Shown one piece after another: positions 44,301-52,998 of a stretch of DNA of 64,000 nucleotides; position 1 is the first letter of the stretch, and each line of letters begins with the position of its first letter. The translations under genes were made by a program, and so were the position numbers. Under the pieces are notes generated by a model that was not told the origin of the DNA, ran no database searches, and saw only the letters and a list, made by a program, of their open reading frames with translations. Origin of the DNA: CADEEV01 sp964442185 (GTDB taxonomy: Bacteria; Acidobacteriota; Vicinamibacteria; Fen-336); the NCBI GenBank assembly GCA_964442185.1, contig CAYTWT010000274.1, forward strand, positions 12,365 through 76,364, in the 5' to 3' direction.

Positions 44301-44993
44301 CTAGCCTCCCGCGGCCTCGCCGATGAAGGCGGCCAGGCGCTTTCGGGCGTCGCCGCGCAACACCAGGAACTCGACACCCACGCGATGTCGTCCACCGACC
44401 TCGCCCATCTCGCGCACCACCTGACCGAGCGCCTTCAGGTCGGCCGCCCTGCCGGGGAGCGCGAAGGCGATGTCGAGCTTCGAACCCACGTCGAGCAGCT
44501 CCTCGGTCTCGATCAAGGCGCCCTTCAGGCTCACGTTGAGTGCCCAGCCCTGGGTCGCGCTGGCGCCCGCGTCGAAGCGCGACCAGACCTCGAACAGCAC
44601 GGGCAGGCGCAGTTCGCGCCGGCGCGGCACGCACAGCAGCGCTTCGAGGCGGCCGTCCCAGAGATAGGGATCGACGTGGCCCGAGAGCACGAGGTTGGAG
44701 CCCGCGCCGCGCAGCCTCGCCTCGTCTTCGAGCGAGCTGGAGCGGCTGAGAGCCGCCACGGAGAGCGTGCGCGTGCGGTCGTTCGAGCGCAGGCGCCTGA
44801 TCAGATCGCAGGCCGCCGCGGCGTCGGAGGCGTCAACCACCGCCAGCTGTGGCCCGAGCGCCAGGATCGTGTCGAGCGCCTGCGCGGGGGACGGGCAGGA
44901 CACGCGCTCGAACCCGGCTCGCCACAGTACGGTGTCGCAGAGCTCGGGCGAGAGATCGACACTCGAAACGATCACGATCCGCGGGAGCTGCAT
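44301..44993 (-). CDS. Receiver-like plus PilZ (c-di-GMP binding) protein
   Basis: A 230-residue cytoplasmic protein. Residues 1 to about 115 resemble a response-regulator receiver (IVIVSSVDLSPELCD, PQLAVVDASDAAAACDLIRRLR), with a VVDAS phospho-acceptor-like Asp but without the full acidic pocket at the N terminus, so it may be degenerate. Residues about 122-225 are PilZ: R-R-E-L-R (RxxxR) and NVSLKGALIE ((D/N)xSxxG), the two c-di-GMP motifs. It may make the downstream ExeA/GspB pair responsive to c-di-GMP. A TAGACT box ends nine bases before the ATG. First gene of the four-gene operon. Confidence 0.83.
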   Translation of the reverse strand: MQLPRIVIVSSVDLSPELCDTVLWRAGFERVSCPSPAQALDTILALGPQLAVVDASDAAAACDLIRRLRSNDRTRTLSVAALSRSSSLEDEARLRGAGSNLVLSGHVDPYLWDGRLEALLCVPRRRELRLPVLFEVWSRFDAGASATQGWALNVSLKGALIETEELLDVGSKLDIAFALPGRAADLKALGQVVREMGEVGGRHRVGVEFLVLRGDARKRLAAFIGEAAGG

Positions 44994-45002
44994 CGCCCAA
45001 AG

Positions 45003-45008
45003 AGTCTA
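45003..45008 (-). promoter_or_regulatory. -10-like element (TAGACT) for the PilZ-ExeA-GspB operon
   Basis: TAGACT on the minus strand, nine bases before the ATG at 44993. It is one of two divergent elements in the 48-base gap. Confidence 0.35.
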
Positions 45009-45029
45009 CACCCGCGCCCCGGGCGCGGT

Positions 45030-45035
45030 TATGCT
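45030..45035 (+). promoter_or_regulatory. -10-like element (TATGCT) for the alpha/beta hydrolase gene
   Basis: TATGCT, six bases before the ATG at 45042, with no ribosome binding site between them; consistent with a leaderless transcript. Confidence 0.4.
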
Positions 45036-45041
45036 CGCTGG

Positions 45042-45692
45042 ATGAGCGCGATCACACTGCACGTCGGAGCGCACCAGGTCTCGGCCTCGCTCCACGGCGT
45101 CGGCTCGACGTTCGTGGTCCTGGGCCACGGCGCCGGTGGGAACCGAGAGACGCCGCTCCTGGTGCGGATTGCCGCGGCCCTGGCGGGCTCGGGCCGCAGC
45201 GTCCTGCTCCACAACTTCCCCTACAGCGAGGCGCGGCGACGGGCGCCCGACCCGCCCGCGCTGCTGGAGGCGACAGTGGGCGTCGTTGCCGCCGAGGCAC
45301 GGCGCCGCGGCGCCGCGTATCTCGTGCTCGGCGGCAAGTCGATGGGCGGGCGCATGGCCTCGCAGGCGGTGGCCGGGGGCCTGGCCGCGAACGCCCTCGT
45401 GTTCCTCGGTTACCCGCTCCACCCTCCGGGCAAGGAGCAACAGCTCCGCGACCGGCATCTGCTGCAGATTGCGGTGCCGATGCTGTTCCTGCAGGGCAGC
45501 CGCGACGCCTTCGCACGCTGGGATTTGATCGAGGCCGTGACGCGCCGCCTCGGCGCGCGCGCGACGCTGGCGCGAATCGAGGGCGCCGACCACAGCTACA
45601 AGCTGCTGAAGGCCTCGGGCCGAACGCCCGCGGACGTCGAAGTGCTGCTGCTCGCCGAGACCCTACGCTTCCTCGGCGCTCTCGGAATCTGA
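45042..45692 (+). CDS. Alpha/beta hydrolase (KANL3/TEX30-like)
   Basis: A 216-residue cytoplasmic alpha/beta hydrolase. VVLGHGAGGNRETPLL is the oxyanion loop region, LVLGGKSMGGRMASQ the nucleophile elbow (Ser in G-K-S-M-G), FLQGSRDAFARWD the acid and IEGADHSYK the histidine. The FPYSEARRRAPDPP segment after strand 4 is typical of the KANL3/TEX30 group. Substrate unknown. It is followed 15 bases later by the SDR gene and likely co-transcribed. Confidence 0.87.
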   Translation: MSAITLHVGAHQVSASLHGVGSTFVVLGHGAGGNRETPLLVRIAAALAGSGRSVLLHNFPYSEARRRAPDPPALLEATVGVVAAEARRRGAAYLVLGGKSMGGRMASQAVAGGLAANALVFLGYPLHPPGKEQQLRDRHLLQIAVPMLFLQGSRDAFARWDLIEAVTRRLGARATLARIEGADHSYKLLKASGRTPADVEVLLLAETLRFLGALGI

Positions 45693-45706
45693 TAGCCTCC
45701 GCAGAA

Positions 45707-46504
45707 GTGCAAATCACGGGTGCGGTCGTCGCGATCACCGGGGCCTCGGCCGGCATCGGTCGCGAGACGGCCATCGAGTTCGCGCGCGAGGGCGCTCGCC
45801 TCGCGATCGGGGCCCGCCGCGCCGACCGGCTCGAGGCGCTGGCCGAGGCGATCCGCGCCGTCGGGGCCGAGGTCCTGGTGCTGTCCCTCGACGTGGCCGA
45901 GCAGGCGCAGGTGCGCGCTTTCGTCGACTCGACGCTCGCGCGTTTTGGGCGCCTGGACGTGCTCGTCAACAACGCGGGCTATGGGGTGCGCGGGCGCGTC
46001 GAGGAAACGCCGGCCGCCGACTACGAGCGGCTGATGCGCGTGAACTACCTCGGCAGCGTCTACGGCTGCCAGGCCGCGGTGCCCGTGATGCGGCGCCAAG
46101 GCCACGGCGTCATCATCAACATTTCGTCGATCGTGGGCCACCGCGCCTTGCCCGGGGGCGCCGCCTATGCCGCGACCAAGGCGGCCCAGATCAGCCTCAC
46201 GGAAGCGCTGCGCGTGGAGCTGCGCGGTACGGGCGTATCTGCGAGCTCGGTGCATCCGATCGGCACCGCGACCGAATTCGTGGAAGTGGCCGAGCGCGTC
46301 TCGCAGGGCCGCGCAGGCGGGCCGCTGGGCCCGCAGCAGACGGCACGCGACGTGGCCCGCGCCATTGTCCGCTGCGCCAAGCGGCCCCGACCCGAGGTCT
46401 ATCCGTACCCGTTGGCGCGGGCCGTGGTATGGGTCAACGCGCTGTGGCCGAGTCTCGCTGACTGGATCTGGTTCCGAAGCGCGAAGCGCGCCGGTCGGGC
46501 CTAG
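45707..46504 (+). CDS. Short-chain dehydrogenase/reductase
   Basis: A 265-residue SDR. The cofactor motif is AVVAITGASAGIGRETAI (TGxxxGIG), followed by ARRADRLEAL (Arg at the NADP-selecting position), NNAGYG, the catalytic Ser in INISSIVG, and YAATKAA (Y-x-x-x-K). The start GTG at 45707 is placed by homology; the ribosome binding site is weak. The substrate is not evident. The 3' end lies only eight bases before a tandem-repeat region. Confidence 0.9.
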   Translation: MQITGAVVAITGASAGIGRETAIEFAREGARLAIGARRADRLEALAEAIRAVGAEVLVLSLDVAEQAQVRAFVDSTLARFGRLDVLVNNAGYGVRGRVEETPAADYERLMRVNYLGSVYGCQAAVPVMRRQGHGVIINISSIVGHRALPGGAAYAATKAAQISLTEALRVELRGTGVSASSVHPIGTATEFVEVAERVSQGRAGGPLGPQQTARDVARAIVRCAKRPRPEVYPYPLARAVVWVNALWPSLADWIWFRSAKRAGRA

Positions 46505-46511
46505 CAAACGC

Positions 46512-46756
46512 GGGCAGCGAAGCGCCGGATTCATTCCGGCGCGGAGCGACTGGGGGGAGCCCGAAGGGCGCCGATGTGGGCGCCTCTTGCTGCGAGTCAA
46601 TCGGGCAGCGGAGCGCCGGATTCATTCTGGCGCGGAGCGACTGGGGGTGCGCCCGAAGGGCGCCGATGGGGTGCCTCCTGCTGCGAGTCAATCGGGCAGC
46701 GAAGCGCCGGATTCATTCTGGCGCGGAGCGACTGGGGGGGAGCCCGAAGGGCGCGG
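46512..46756. repeat. 91-base palindromic tandem repeat, two full copies and a partial third
   Basis: Copies begin at 46512, 46603 and 46694 with period 91, each starting GGGCAGCG(A/G)AGCGCC. In copy 1 GCGCCGGA-TTCAT-TCCGGCGC (46522-46542) is a perfect 8-base stem; copies 2 and 3 carry TCTGGCGC, which keeps pairing as G-U in RNA. Each full unit ends TGCGAGTCAATC. The third copy is cut off after about 63 bases at a G-rich hairpin (GGGGGGGT/ACCCCCCC, 46755-46783). The array fills the gap between the convergent SDR and SGNH genes and forms the 3' end of the latter. Confidence 0.9.
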
Positions 46757-47836
46757 GGGGGTGCGCCCTGTCAGTACCCCCCCGAGATACTCAACGAGCG
46801 CGTCGGCGATCAATTGGTGGCCGGCCTGGGACGGGTGCGGATCGCGCGCGTTGCGATGCAGCAGCGGCCGCGCTTTTTCGCCGCCACCGTGCTCGCGCAT
46901 GAAGCGCCGCACAGCCGGGGCCGTGTTGAGGCTCGCGAGGCCGAGGGCGGCGACGATCTCCCGCATCTCACGGGGCGCACCGGGGTAGTAGAGCAGCAGC
47001 ACCCCGAAGCCGTGCGCTTGGCTGAGCTGCTGCAGCTCCTCCATGGCCCGCCGGAACGCGGGCAGGCCCACCATGTGGGCGTAGCGGGCGGGCACTTGCG
47101 CCGCGTCCTTGGCGCGCGTGGGGCGCCAGCCAGCCTTGACGGGCCGGCCCACGAGGCCTGGCGTCTCATCCTCCCCACTCGCTTCACCGAACCTGTCGCG
47201 GACGAAGTCCACGAGGAACGAGCGGTCCACGGCCAGGATTTCTGGAGGCTCCTGGAGGAAGTTGGGAAGGCTGGCGTCGTTGCCGCACAGGCCCACGATC
47301 ACGAGGTCGGGTGCGTAGCGGAGCCCCTTCTCCCGCAGCGTCGCGACCTCCATCACGCTGTTGTAGCCGGGGACGGCCAGGTTGATGATTTCGACACCTC
47401 GCCCGGGGCCTGCTCCCGCCCAGCGCGCCTCGGCGAGCGAGAGGTACTCCTCCCCGTCGCCGACACCCCAGCCGAACATGATGGAATCGCCGATCCCGAG
47501 GATGCGGAACGTGTCCGGGCGTTTTTCCACGCTGTAGTCCGCGTCCCGGAACCCCACGTGATTGGTGGAGAGCGGCGCGCCCAGAAAGCTCACGCGCAGG
47601 TCCGGGGCGAGCTCGTACACGATGTCCGGGTGGCGGCTCGGCCGGATCAGGTCGCCGAGGGTCGCGCGGGCGCCCGGTGTGACGGGCGCGCCGCGCGTGA
47701 GCGCCGCCTCGAAGGTCCTCCTGCCAGCCCGGAAGGCAAGTCCCCGAAAGGCCCACTCCAATGTGACGAGTGTGAACAGCGCGGAGCCGGCGGCGAGCAG
47801 CAGCGATCCCACCGCGGGGCGGCCGGGAGGCGTCAC
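46688..47836 (-). CDS. SGNH/GDSL hydrolase family protein whose C terminus is encoded by the repeat
   Basis: A 382-residue protein with one N-terminal anchor (residues about 9-28). SGNH blocks: ILGIGDSIMFGWGVGDGEE (Ser), IINLAVPGYNS (Gly), VIVGLCGNDAS (Asn), and DPHPSQAGHQLIADALVEYL (Asp and His). It resembles the 33942-35072 protein in layout, so the genome holds at least two such enzymes. The last about 20 residues (SGSPPVAPRQNESGASLPD) are repeat-derived: the original stop was evidently lost. GTG at 47836 has AAGGTG upstream. It follows the ABC-F gene by 14 bases. Confidence 0.82.
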   Translation of the reverse strand: MTPPGRPAVGSLLLAAGSALFTLVTLEWAFRGLAFRAGRRTFEAALTRGAPVTPGARATLGDLIRPSRHPDIVYELAPDLRVSFLGAPLSTNHVGFRDADYSVEKRPDTFRILGIGDSIMFGWGVGDGEEYLSLAEARWAGAGPGRGVEIINLAVPGYNSVMEVATLREKGLRYAPDLVIVGLCGNDASLPNFLQEPPEILAVDRSFLVDFVRDRFGEASGEDETPGLVGRPVKAGWRPTRAKDAAQVPARYAHMVGLPAFRRAMEELQQLSQAHGFGVLLLYYPGAPREMREIVAALGLASLNTAPAVRRFMREHGGGEKARPLLHRNARDPHPSQAGHQLIADALVEYLGGVLTGRTPPRPSGSPPVAPRQNESGASLPD

Positions 47837-47850
47837 CCGATCACCTTACC

Positions 47851-49923
47851 TCAGCTTCGGCTGGGCTCGACCCCGCCCGCCAGCATCTCCCATTGGCTCA
47901 TCAGCTCGCCGACCTCCCAGATCAGGGCCTTGTGGCCTTCGGCGGCTTTGTCCGCCCGAGCCCGATCGTCGTAGAAGCCGGGCGAAGCCATCTGCGCCTC
48001 GAGCTCCTTCACCGCCTTCTCCTTCTCGGCGATCCGCATCTCCATCTCCGCGACGCGCGCCCTGCGTTTCTTCTCCTCACGCTCGAGCAGCGCACGTTCG
48101 GGCCGGGCGTCCCTCGGGCGCAGCCGCGGGGCGAGCGGATCGCGCGGAGGCGCTGCGATCTCGAAAGCTCGGACCGGAGCCGTGGGCGCCGGTTTCGGCG
48201 CCGCAGGCTTCGCTGCCGGCGCCGCCTTCGCCGCGACCGCCGGCGCCTTGCCCGTGACCGTCTTCGTCTCGTCGACCCAGGCGCGCGCCGTGGGCAGCGC
48301 CACGGCCAGGCCAGCCTCACGTTGCTTCTTCCAGTCCAGGAAGTCCTCGTAGCCGCCGGGGTAGAGGAGGGCGGCGCCGCCGCCGATCTCGATCACCTTG
48401 GTCGCGAGCTTGTCCACGAAGTAGCGGTCGTGCGAGACGAAGAGCAGCGTGCCGCCGTAGTCGGCGAGCGCGTCGAGCAGCACTTCCTTCGAGTCGAGAT
48501 CGAGATGGTTGGTCGGCTCGTCGAGCAAGAGCAGGTTGCTCGCCTTCAGCAGCATCTTCGCGAGCGCCAGGCGGTTGCGCTCGCCACCCGAGAGCACGCC
48601 GCACTTCTTGTACACGTCGTCGCCGGAGAACAGGAAGCCGCCCAGGATGCTGCGGATCAGCGGCGCCATCGTCAGCGAGCTGACCGACGACATCTCGTCG
48701 TGGACCGTGCGCGCGGCGTGGAGGGTCGCGGCCTGGTCCTGGGCAAAATAGTCGAGCACCACCTGGTGTCCCAGGGTCCGCGAGCCTGAGTTGGGGGTGT
48801 CGGCTCCGGCGAGGATTCGCATCAGTGTCGACTTACCCGAGCCGTTCGGGCCGACCAGCGCGATCCGGTCGCCGCGCTCGACCAACAGGTCGAGATGGTC
48901 GAGGACGACGCTGCTTCCGTAGCTGCGGTTCACACCCTTGAGCTCGATCACCACACGGCCGGCCTTGGGCGCCTCGGGAAACTTGAAGCGGATCTTCTTC
49001 CGCTGCGGCGGGATCTCGATGCGCTCGACCCGGTCCAGCAGCTTGATCCGGCTCTGCACCTGGCGCGCCTTCGTGGCCTGGTAGCGGAACTTGTTGATGA
49101 AGGCCTCGGTCTTCTCGATCTCCTCGCTCTGCCGGCGGTGCGCCTCGAGCAGCCGCTCCATCGCCGCCTGGTGCTCGACCACGTACTTCGAGTAGTTGCC
49201 GTGATAGTCGGTCAGGGTCTTGAGACCCACCTCGGTGATCCGCTTCACGGTCGAGTCGAGGAAGAAGCGGTCGTGGGACACCAGCACGACCGCGCCCGGG
49301 TAGTCGCCGAGGTACTCCTCGAGCCAGTTGCGCGCCGGCAGGTCGAGGTGGTTCGTGGGCTCGTCCATCAGCAGCAGGTTGGGCCGCGCCAGCAGCAGCT
49401 TCGCGAGTGCGATCCGCATCTGCCAGCCGCCGGAGAACTCCTCGGTCTTGCGTTTCAGGTCCGGCAGCGAGAAGCCGAGGCCCTTCAGCACGTCGGCCAC
49501 GCGCGCGTCGATCTCGTAGCCGCCCAGGTGCTTGAAGCGCTCCGTCACCTCGGCGTAGCGCTCGAGCAGCCGCTCGTGGTCGCCGCCGTCCTCGGTGGCG
49601 TGGGCCAGCCGGTCCTCGATCTGGTGCTGCTCCGCCTTGAGCGCCAGGATCTCCGCGAAGGCGAGCACCACTTCGTCATAGAGACTGCGGCCGTGGAGGA
49701 CGATGCCGTCCTGGGGCAGGTAGCCGATGCTCGTGTCCGAGGCCATCCGGATCGCGCCCTGATCCGGCTCCTCGAGGCCCGCCAGCATCTTGAGCAGCGT
49801 CGTCTTGCCGGCCCCGTTCGGGCCCGACAGGCCGATGCGGTCGCGCTTCTTGACGTGCCAGGAGACGTTGTCGAGCAGCACGCGCTCCCCGTAGCTCTTC
49901 GTCAAAGCCTCGATGTGAATCAC
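47851..49923 (-). CDS. ABC-F family ATPase (ribosome-associated, Uup/YdiF-like)
   Basis: A 690-residue soluble protein with two ABC domains. Domain 1: GPNGAGKTTLLKML (Walker A), EFSGGWQMRIALAKLLL signature, LLLMDEPTNHLDL. Linker with Arg/Lys-rich helices (NKFRYQATKARQVQSRIKLLDR), as in ABC-F proteins. Domain 2: GPNGSGKSTLMRIL, LSGGERNRLALAKMLL, LLLLDEPTNHLDLD. The C terminus has an Ala/Pro linker and a coiled coil (REEKKRRARVAEMEMRIAEK...), resembling Uup. Role: translation factor acting at the ribosomal E-site. GTG start at 49923 in a GTGA overlap with the YggX-like gene. Confidence 0.94.
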   Translation of the reverse strand: MIHIEALTKSYGERVLLDNVSWHVKKRDRIGLSGPNGAGKTTLLKMLAGLEEPDQGAIRMASDTSIGYLPQDGIVLHGRSLYDEVVLAFAEILALKAEQHQIEDRLAHATEDGGDHERLLERYAEVTERFKHLGGYEIDARVADVLKGLGFSLPDLKRKTEEFSGGWQMRIALAKLLLARPNLLLMDEPTNHLDLPARNWLEEYLGDYPGAVVLVSHDRFFLDSTVKRITEVGLKTLTDYHGNYSKYVVEHQAAMERLLEAHRRQSEEIEKTEAFINKFRYQATKARQVQSRIKLLDRVERIEIPPQRKKIRFKFPEAPKAGRVVIELKGVNRSYGSSVVLDHLDLLVERGDRIALVGPNGSGKSTLMRILAGADTPNSGSRTLGHQVVLDYFAQDQAATLHAARTVHDEMSSVSSLTMAPLIRSILGGFLFSGDDVYKKCGVLSGGERNRLALAKMLLKASNLLLLDEPTNHLDLDSKEVLLDALADYGGTLLFVSHDRYFVDKLATKVIEIGGGAALLYPGGYEDFLDWKKQREAGLAVALPTARAWVDETKTVTGKAPAVAAKAAPAAKPAAPKPAPTAPVRAFEIAAPPRDPLAPRLRPRDARPERALLEREEKKRRARVAEMEMRIAEKEKAVKELEAQMASPGFYDDRARADKAAEGHKALIWEVGELMSQWEMLAGGVEPSRS

Positions 49924-50162
49924 TCGGATGGCCCGAGGCTCAGGAAGTCGGCGCAGGCGCGCTTCAGCGTTTCGCGGTGTTCGGGGTCCATGAAGTTGAG
50001 GCGATACTCGTTGATCACCTTGATCTCGACGCCCTCCCACTCCTTCCAGCAGTTCGCACAGATGCCGGAGAGGATCCGGGCTTTCTGGGCGCCCATGAAG
50101 GCGACCTTGGCAAGAGCGGGCGGCTCTCCGGGGTTCTTACAGCGCTCACACGTCAGGCTCAT
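49920..50162 (-). CDS. YggX-like (Fe(II)-trafficking related) protein with two CxxC motifs
   Basis: An 80-residue protein. The C-terminal half, GICANCWKEWEGVEIKVINE followed by YRLNFMDPEHRETLKRACADFL, corresponds to the YggX fold (W-x-x-W, INE-x-RLN, EHR), a family tied to iron and oxidative-damage protection. Unlike YggX it carries two CxxC pairs (CERC and CANC), which suggests a bound zinc or iron-sulfur centre. ATG at 50162 has GAGGG upstream; a longer frame has no support. First gene in the operon with ABC-F and SGNH hydrolase. It shares a palindromic -10 with the divergent helicase. Confidence 0.75.
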   Translation of the reverse strand: MSLTCERCKNPGEPPALAKVAFMGAQKARILSGICANCWKEWEGVEIKVINEYRLNFMDPEHRETLKRACADFLSLGPSE

Positions 50163-50183
50163 GCGGCCCTCAGCAAACTTCCA

Positions 50184-50191
50184 ATTATAAT
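50184..50191. promoter_or_regulatory. Palindromic bidirectional -10 element (ATTATAAT)
   Basis: ATTATAAT reads the same on both strands. On the plus strand it provides TATAAT (50186-50191), eight bases before the helicase ATG; on the minus strand TATAAT (50184-50189), 21 bases before the YggX-like ATG with room for its GAGGG. One element could thus start transcription in both directions. -35 elements are not obvious on either side. Confidence 0.6.
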
Positions 50192-50199
50192 GGGCTGTT

Positions 50200-51600
<1,401 letters not shown>

Positions 51601-51618
51601 CAGTACCCCCCGGCCTCT

Positions 51619-51879
51619 CTAGGCCAGCTTGCCCTTGGCGATGGCCGCCTGCACGGTGTGGATGGTCTTTTCCATGAGGCTGCGCAGGGCTTCTTCGAAC
51701 TCGATCTTGGGCAGCAGCTGCGCGACGATCTCGGCGTAGGGCACGCGCTTGTGCCAGAGCACGGCGCCCTTGTCGTAGACACGGACCTCGAAGCTCGCCT
51801 GCTCGACGCCGAGGTCCTCGCACTGGATGTGGTACTCGCGCCCGTCGTGCTGGTAGGCCCTGTTGACGCCTACGATCAT
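51619..51879 (-). CDS. Conserved small hypothetical protein (86 residues)
   Basis: A short soluble protein that I do not assign to a named family. An N-terminal beta-sheet (VNRAYQHDGREYHIQCEDLG, QASFEVRVYDKGAVLWHKRVPY) is followed by two helices (EIVAQLLPKIEFEEALRSLM and KTIHTVQAAIAKGKL). Composition is normal for the region and GAGGTG lies upstream of the ATG, which supports a real gene. Convergent with the helicase gene. Confidence 0.7.
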   Translation of the reverse strand: MIVGVNRAYQHDGREYHIQCEDLGVEQASFEVRVYDKGAVLWHKRVPYAEIVAQLLPKIEFEEALRSLMEKTIHTVQAAIAKGKLA

Positions 51880-51946
51880 TGATTTGGCACCTCGCGCCGC
51901 GAGGACGTCGCAAGCGCCGCGCCCCCGTTGTTTGGCCGCACAGATC

Positions 51947-52978
51947 CTATACCGGCTTCGCTTCCGCAGCGCTGGCGCGGCGCAGCCAGCGCTCGAAGAA
52001 CCAGTTGCCGATGCGGTAACGCCCGCCCTGCTCCGAGAGATAGCCCATCATCCTGAGCCCGAACAGCAGCGTCTGCGTGGTTTCCCGCGCTAGGCCCGCC
52101 GCGCGCGCCAGCTCGTCGAGCGTCTGCTCGCCGTGGCGTGCCACCGGCTCGAGCAGGGCGCGCTCCCGGGCGTCGAGCGTCTGGAAGTCCACCGAAAAGA
52201 AGTTCGCCACCATCTCGTCGGCAGCGACCTGGTCGAGCGTCGCGGCAAGATCCCGGCTCTCGAACAAGCGGCTCGCGATCAGCTGCAACAGGAAGGGGTG
52301 GTTCGCGGTGCGCTCCTGGACCTTTGCCATTTCCGCCTCGCTGAACTTGCCGCGAAGCAGCAGCGCGCGGGCGTCCTCGGGCGCGAGTGGCGTCAGGTAC
52401 AGCGCTGGGATGAAGCCCTGCAGGAATGGCGAGGTCGCGATGTCGGGCAGCGCGTCGAGCTGCGAGAGACGCCGGGTCGCGGTGAGCACGGTGCGCACCT
52501 CGTTGCCCTTCTGAAACACCCGGCGCAGGCGTGGCAGGACCGCGGCGTCGGTGCGGGCCACCGTCAGGAATTCCTCGGCCTCGTCGATCAGCATCAACAG
52601 GCGCCAGCCGCTGCGCACGGTGCGGCGCACCAGTGTCGTAAGCATGTCCGCGACCGAGTGGCCCTCGATGTCCTCGACCGCGATATCGGTGGCGCGCCGG
52701 AAGGCTTCGCTGTCCTCGACGCTGCCCAGCAGTCCGTCGGCCAGGCCGCGTGCGTCGGCGCTGCCCTGCAGGTCCCAGTAGAGCGGCACGAACGGCGTCT
52801 GGGGGTTCTGGAGTACCCGGTGCTCGAGCTCTTTCAGCAGGCTGGTCTTGCCGAGCCGGCGCGCGCCCACCACCCAGATCGAGTCGCGTTCGCCCTCGAG
52901 CACGTCGCGCAGGACCTGGCCGCGTCCGAAGAAATTCTCGGCGCACACCCAGCTGCCGGCGATGAAGGGGTTTCGCAC
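51947..52978 (-). CDS. AAA (STAND-like) ATPase, soluble
   Basis: A 343-residue ATPase of the AAA/STAND type. It opens with NPFIAGSWVCAENFFGRG, the same FFGR entry motif as the larger neighbour. Walker A GARRLGKTS (38-46), Walker B LLMLIDEAEEF (127-137), sensor VLTATRRLSQL, then a lid domain (AELAKVQ-like EAEMAKVQERTANHPFLLQL), and a C-terminal winged helix (GEQTLDELARAAGLARETT, WFFERWLRR). It lies 20 bases after the trans-envelope ATPase gene. The pair may form a signalling relay. GTG at 52978 is chosen; the frame upstream overlaps the neighbour. Confidence 0.75.
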   Translation of the reverse strand: MRNPFIAGSWVCAENFFGRGQVLRDVLEGERDSIWVVGARRLGKTSLLKELEHRVLQNPQTPFVPLYWDLQGSADARGLADGLLGSVEDSEAFRRATDIAVEDIEGHSVADMLTTLVRRTVRSGWRLLMLIDEAEEFLTVARTDAAVLPRLRRVFQKGNEVRTVLTATRRLSQLDALPDIATSPFLQGFIPALYLTPLAPEDARALLLRGKFSEAEMAKVQERTANHPFLLQLIASRLFESRDLAATLDQVAADEMVANFFSVDFQTLDARERALLEPVARHGEQTLDELARAAGLARETTQTLLFGLRMMGYLSEQGGRYRIGNWFFERWLRRASAAEAKPV

Positions 52979-52998
52979 GCTGCCTATCCTGCCACAAT

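Noticed and set aside
46434..46691. 85-residue minus-strand frame over the SDR end and the tandem repeat
   Set aside because: Composed of repeat-derived NESGASLP-like and MNPALR-like peptides; no independent evidence for a gene.
46512..46756. Possible CRISPR array
   Set aside because: Units are contiguous 91-base tandem copies without unique spacers and with no cas genes nearby.
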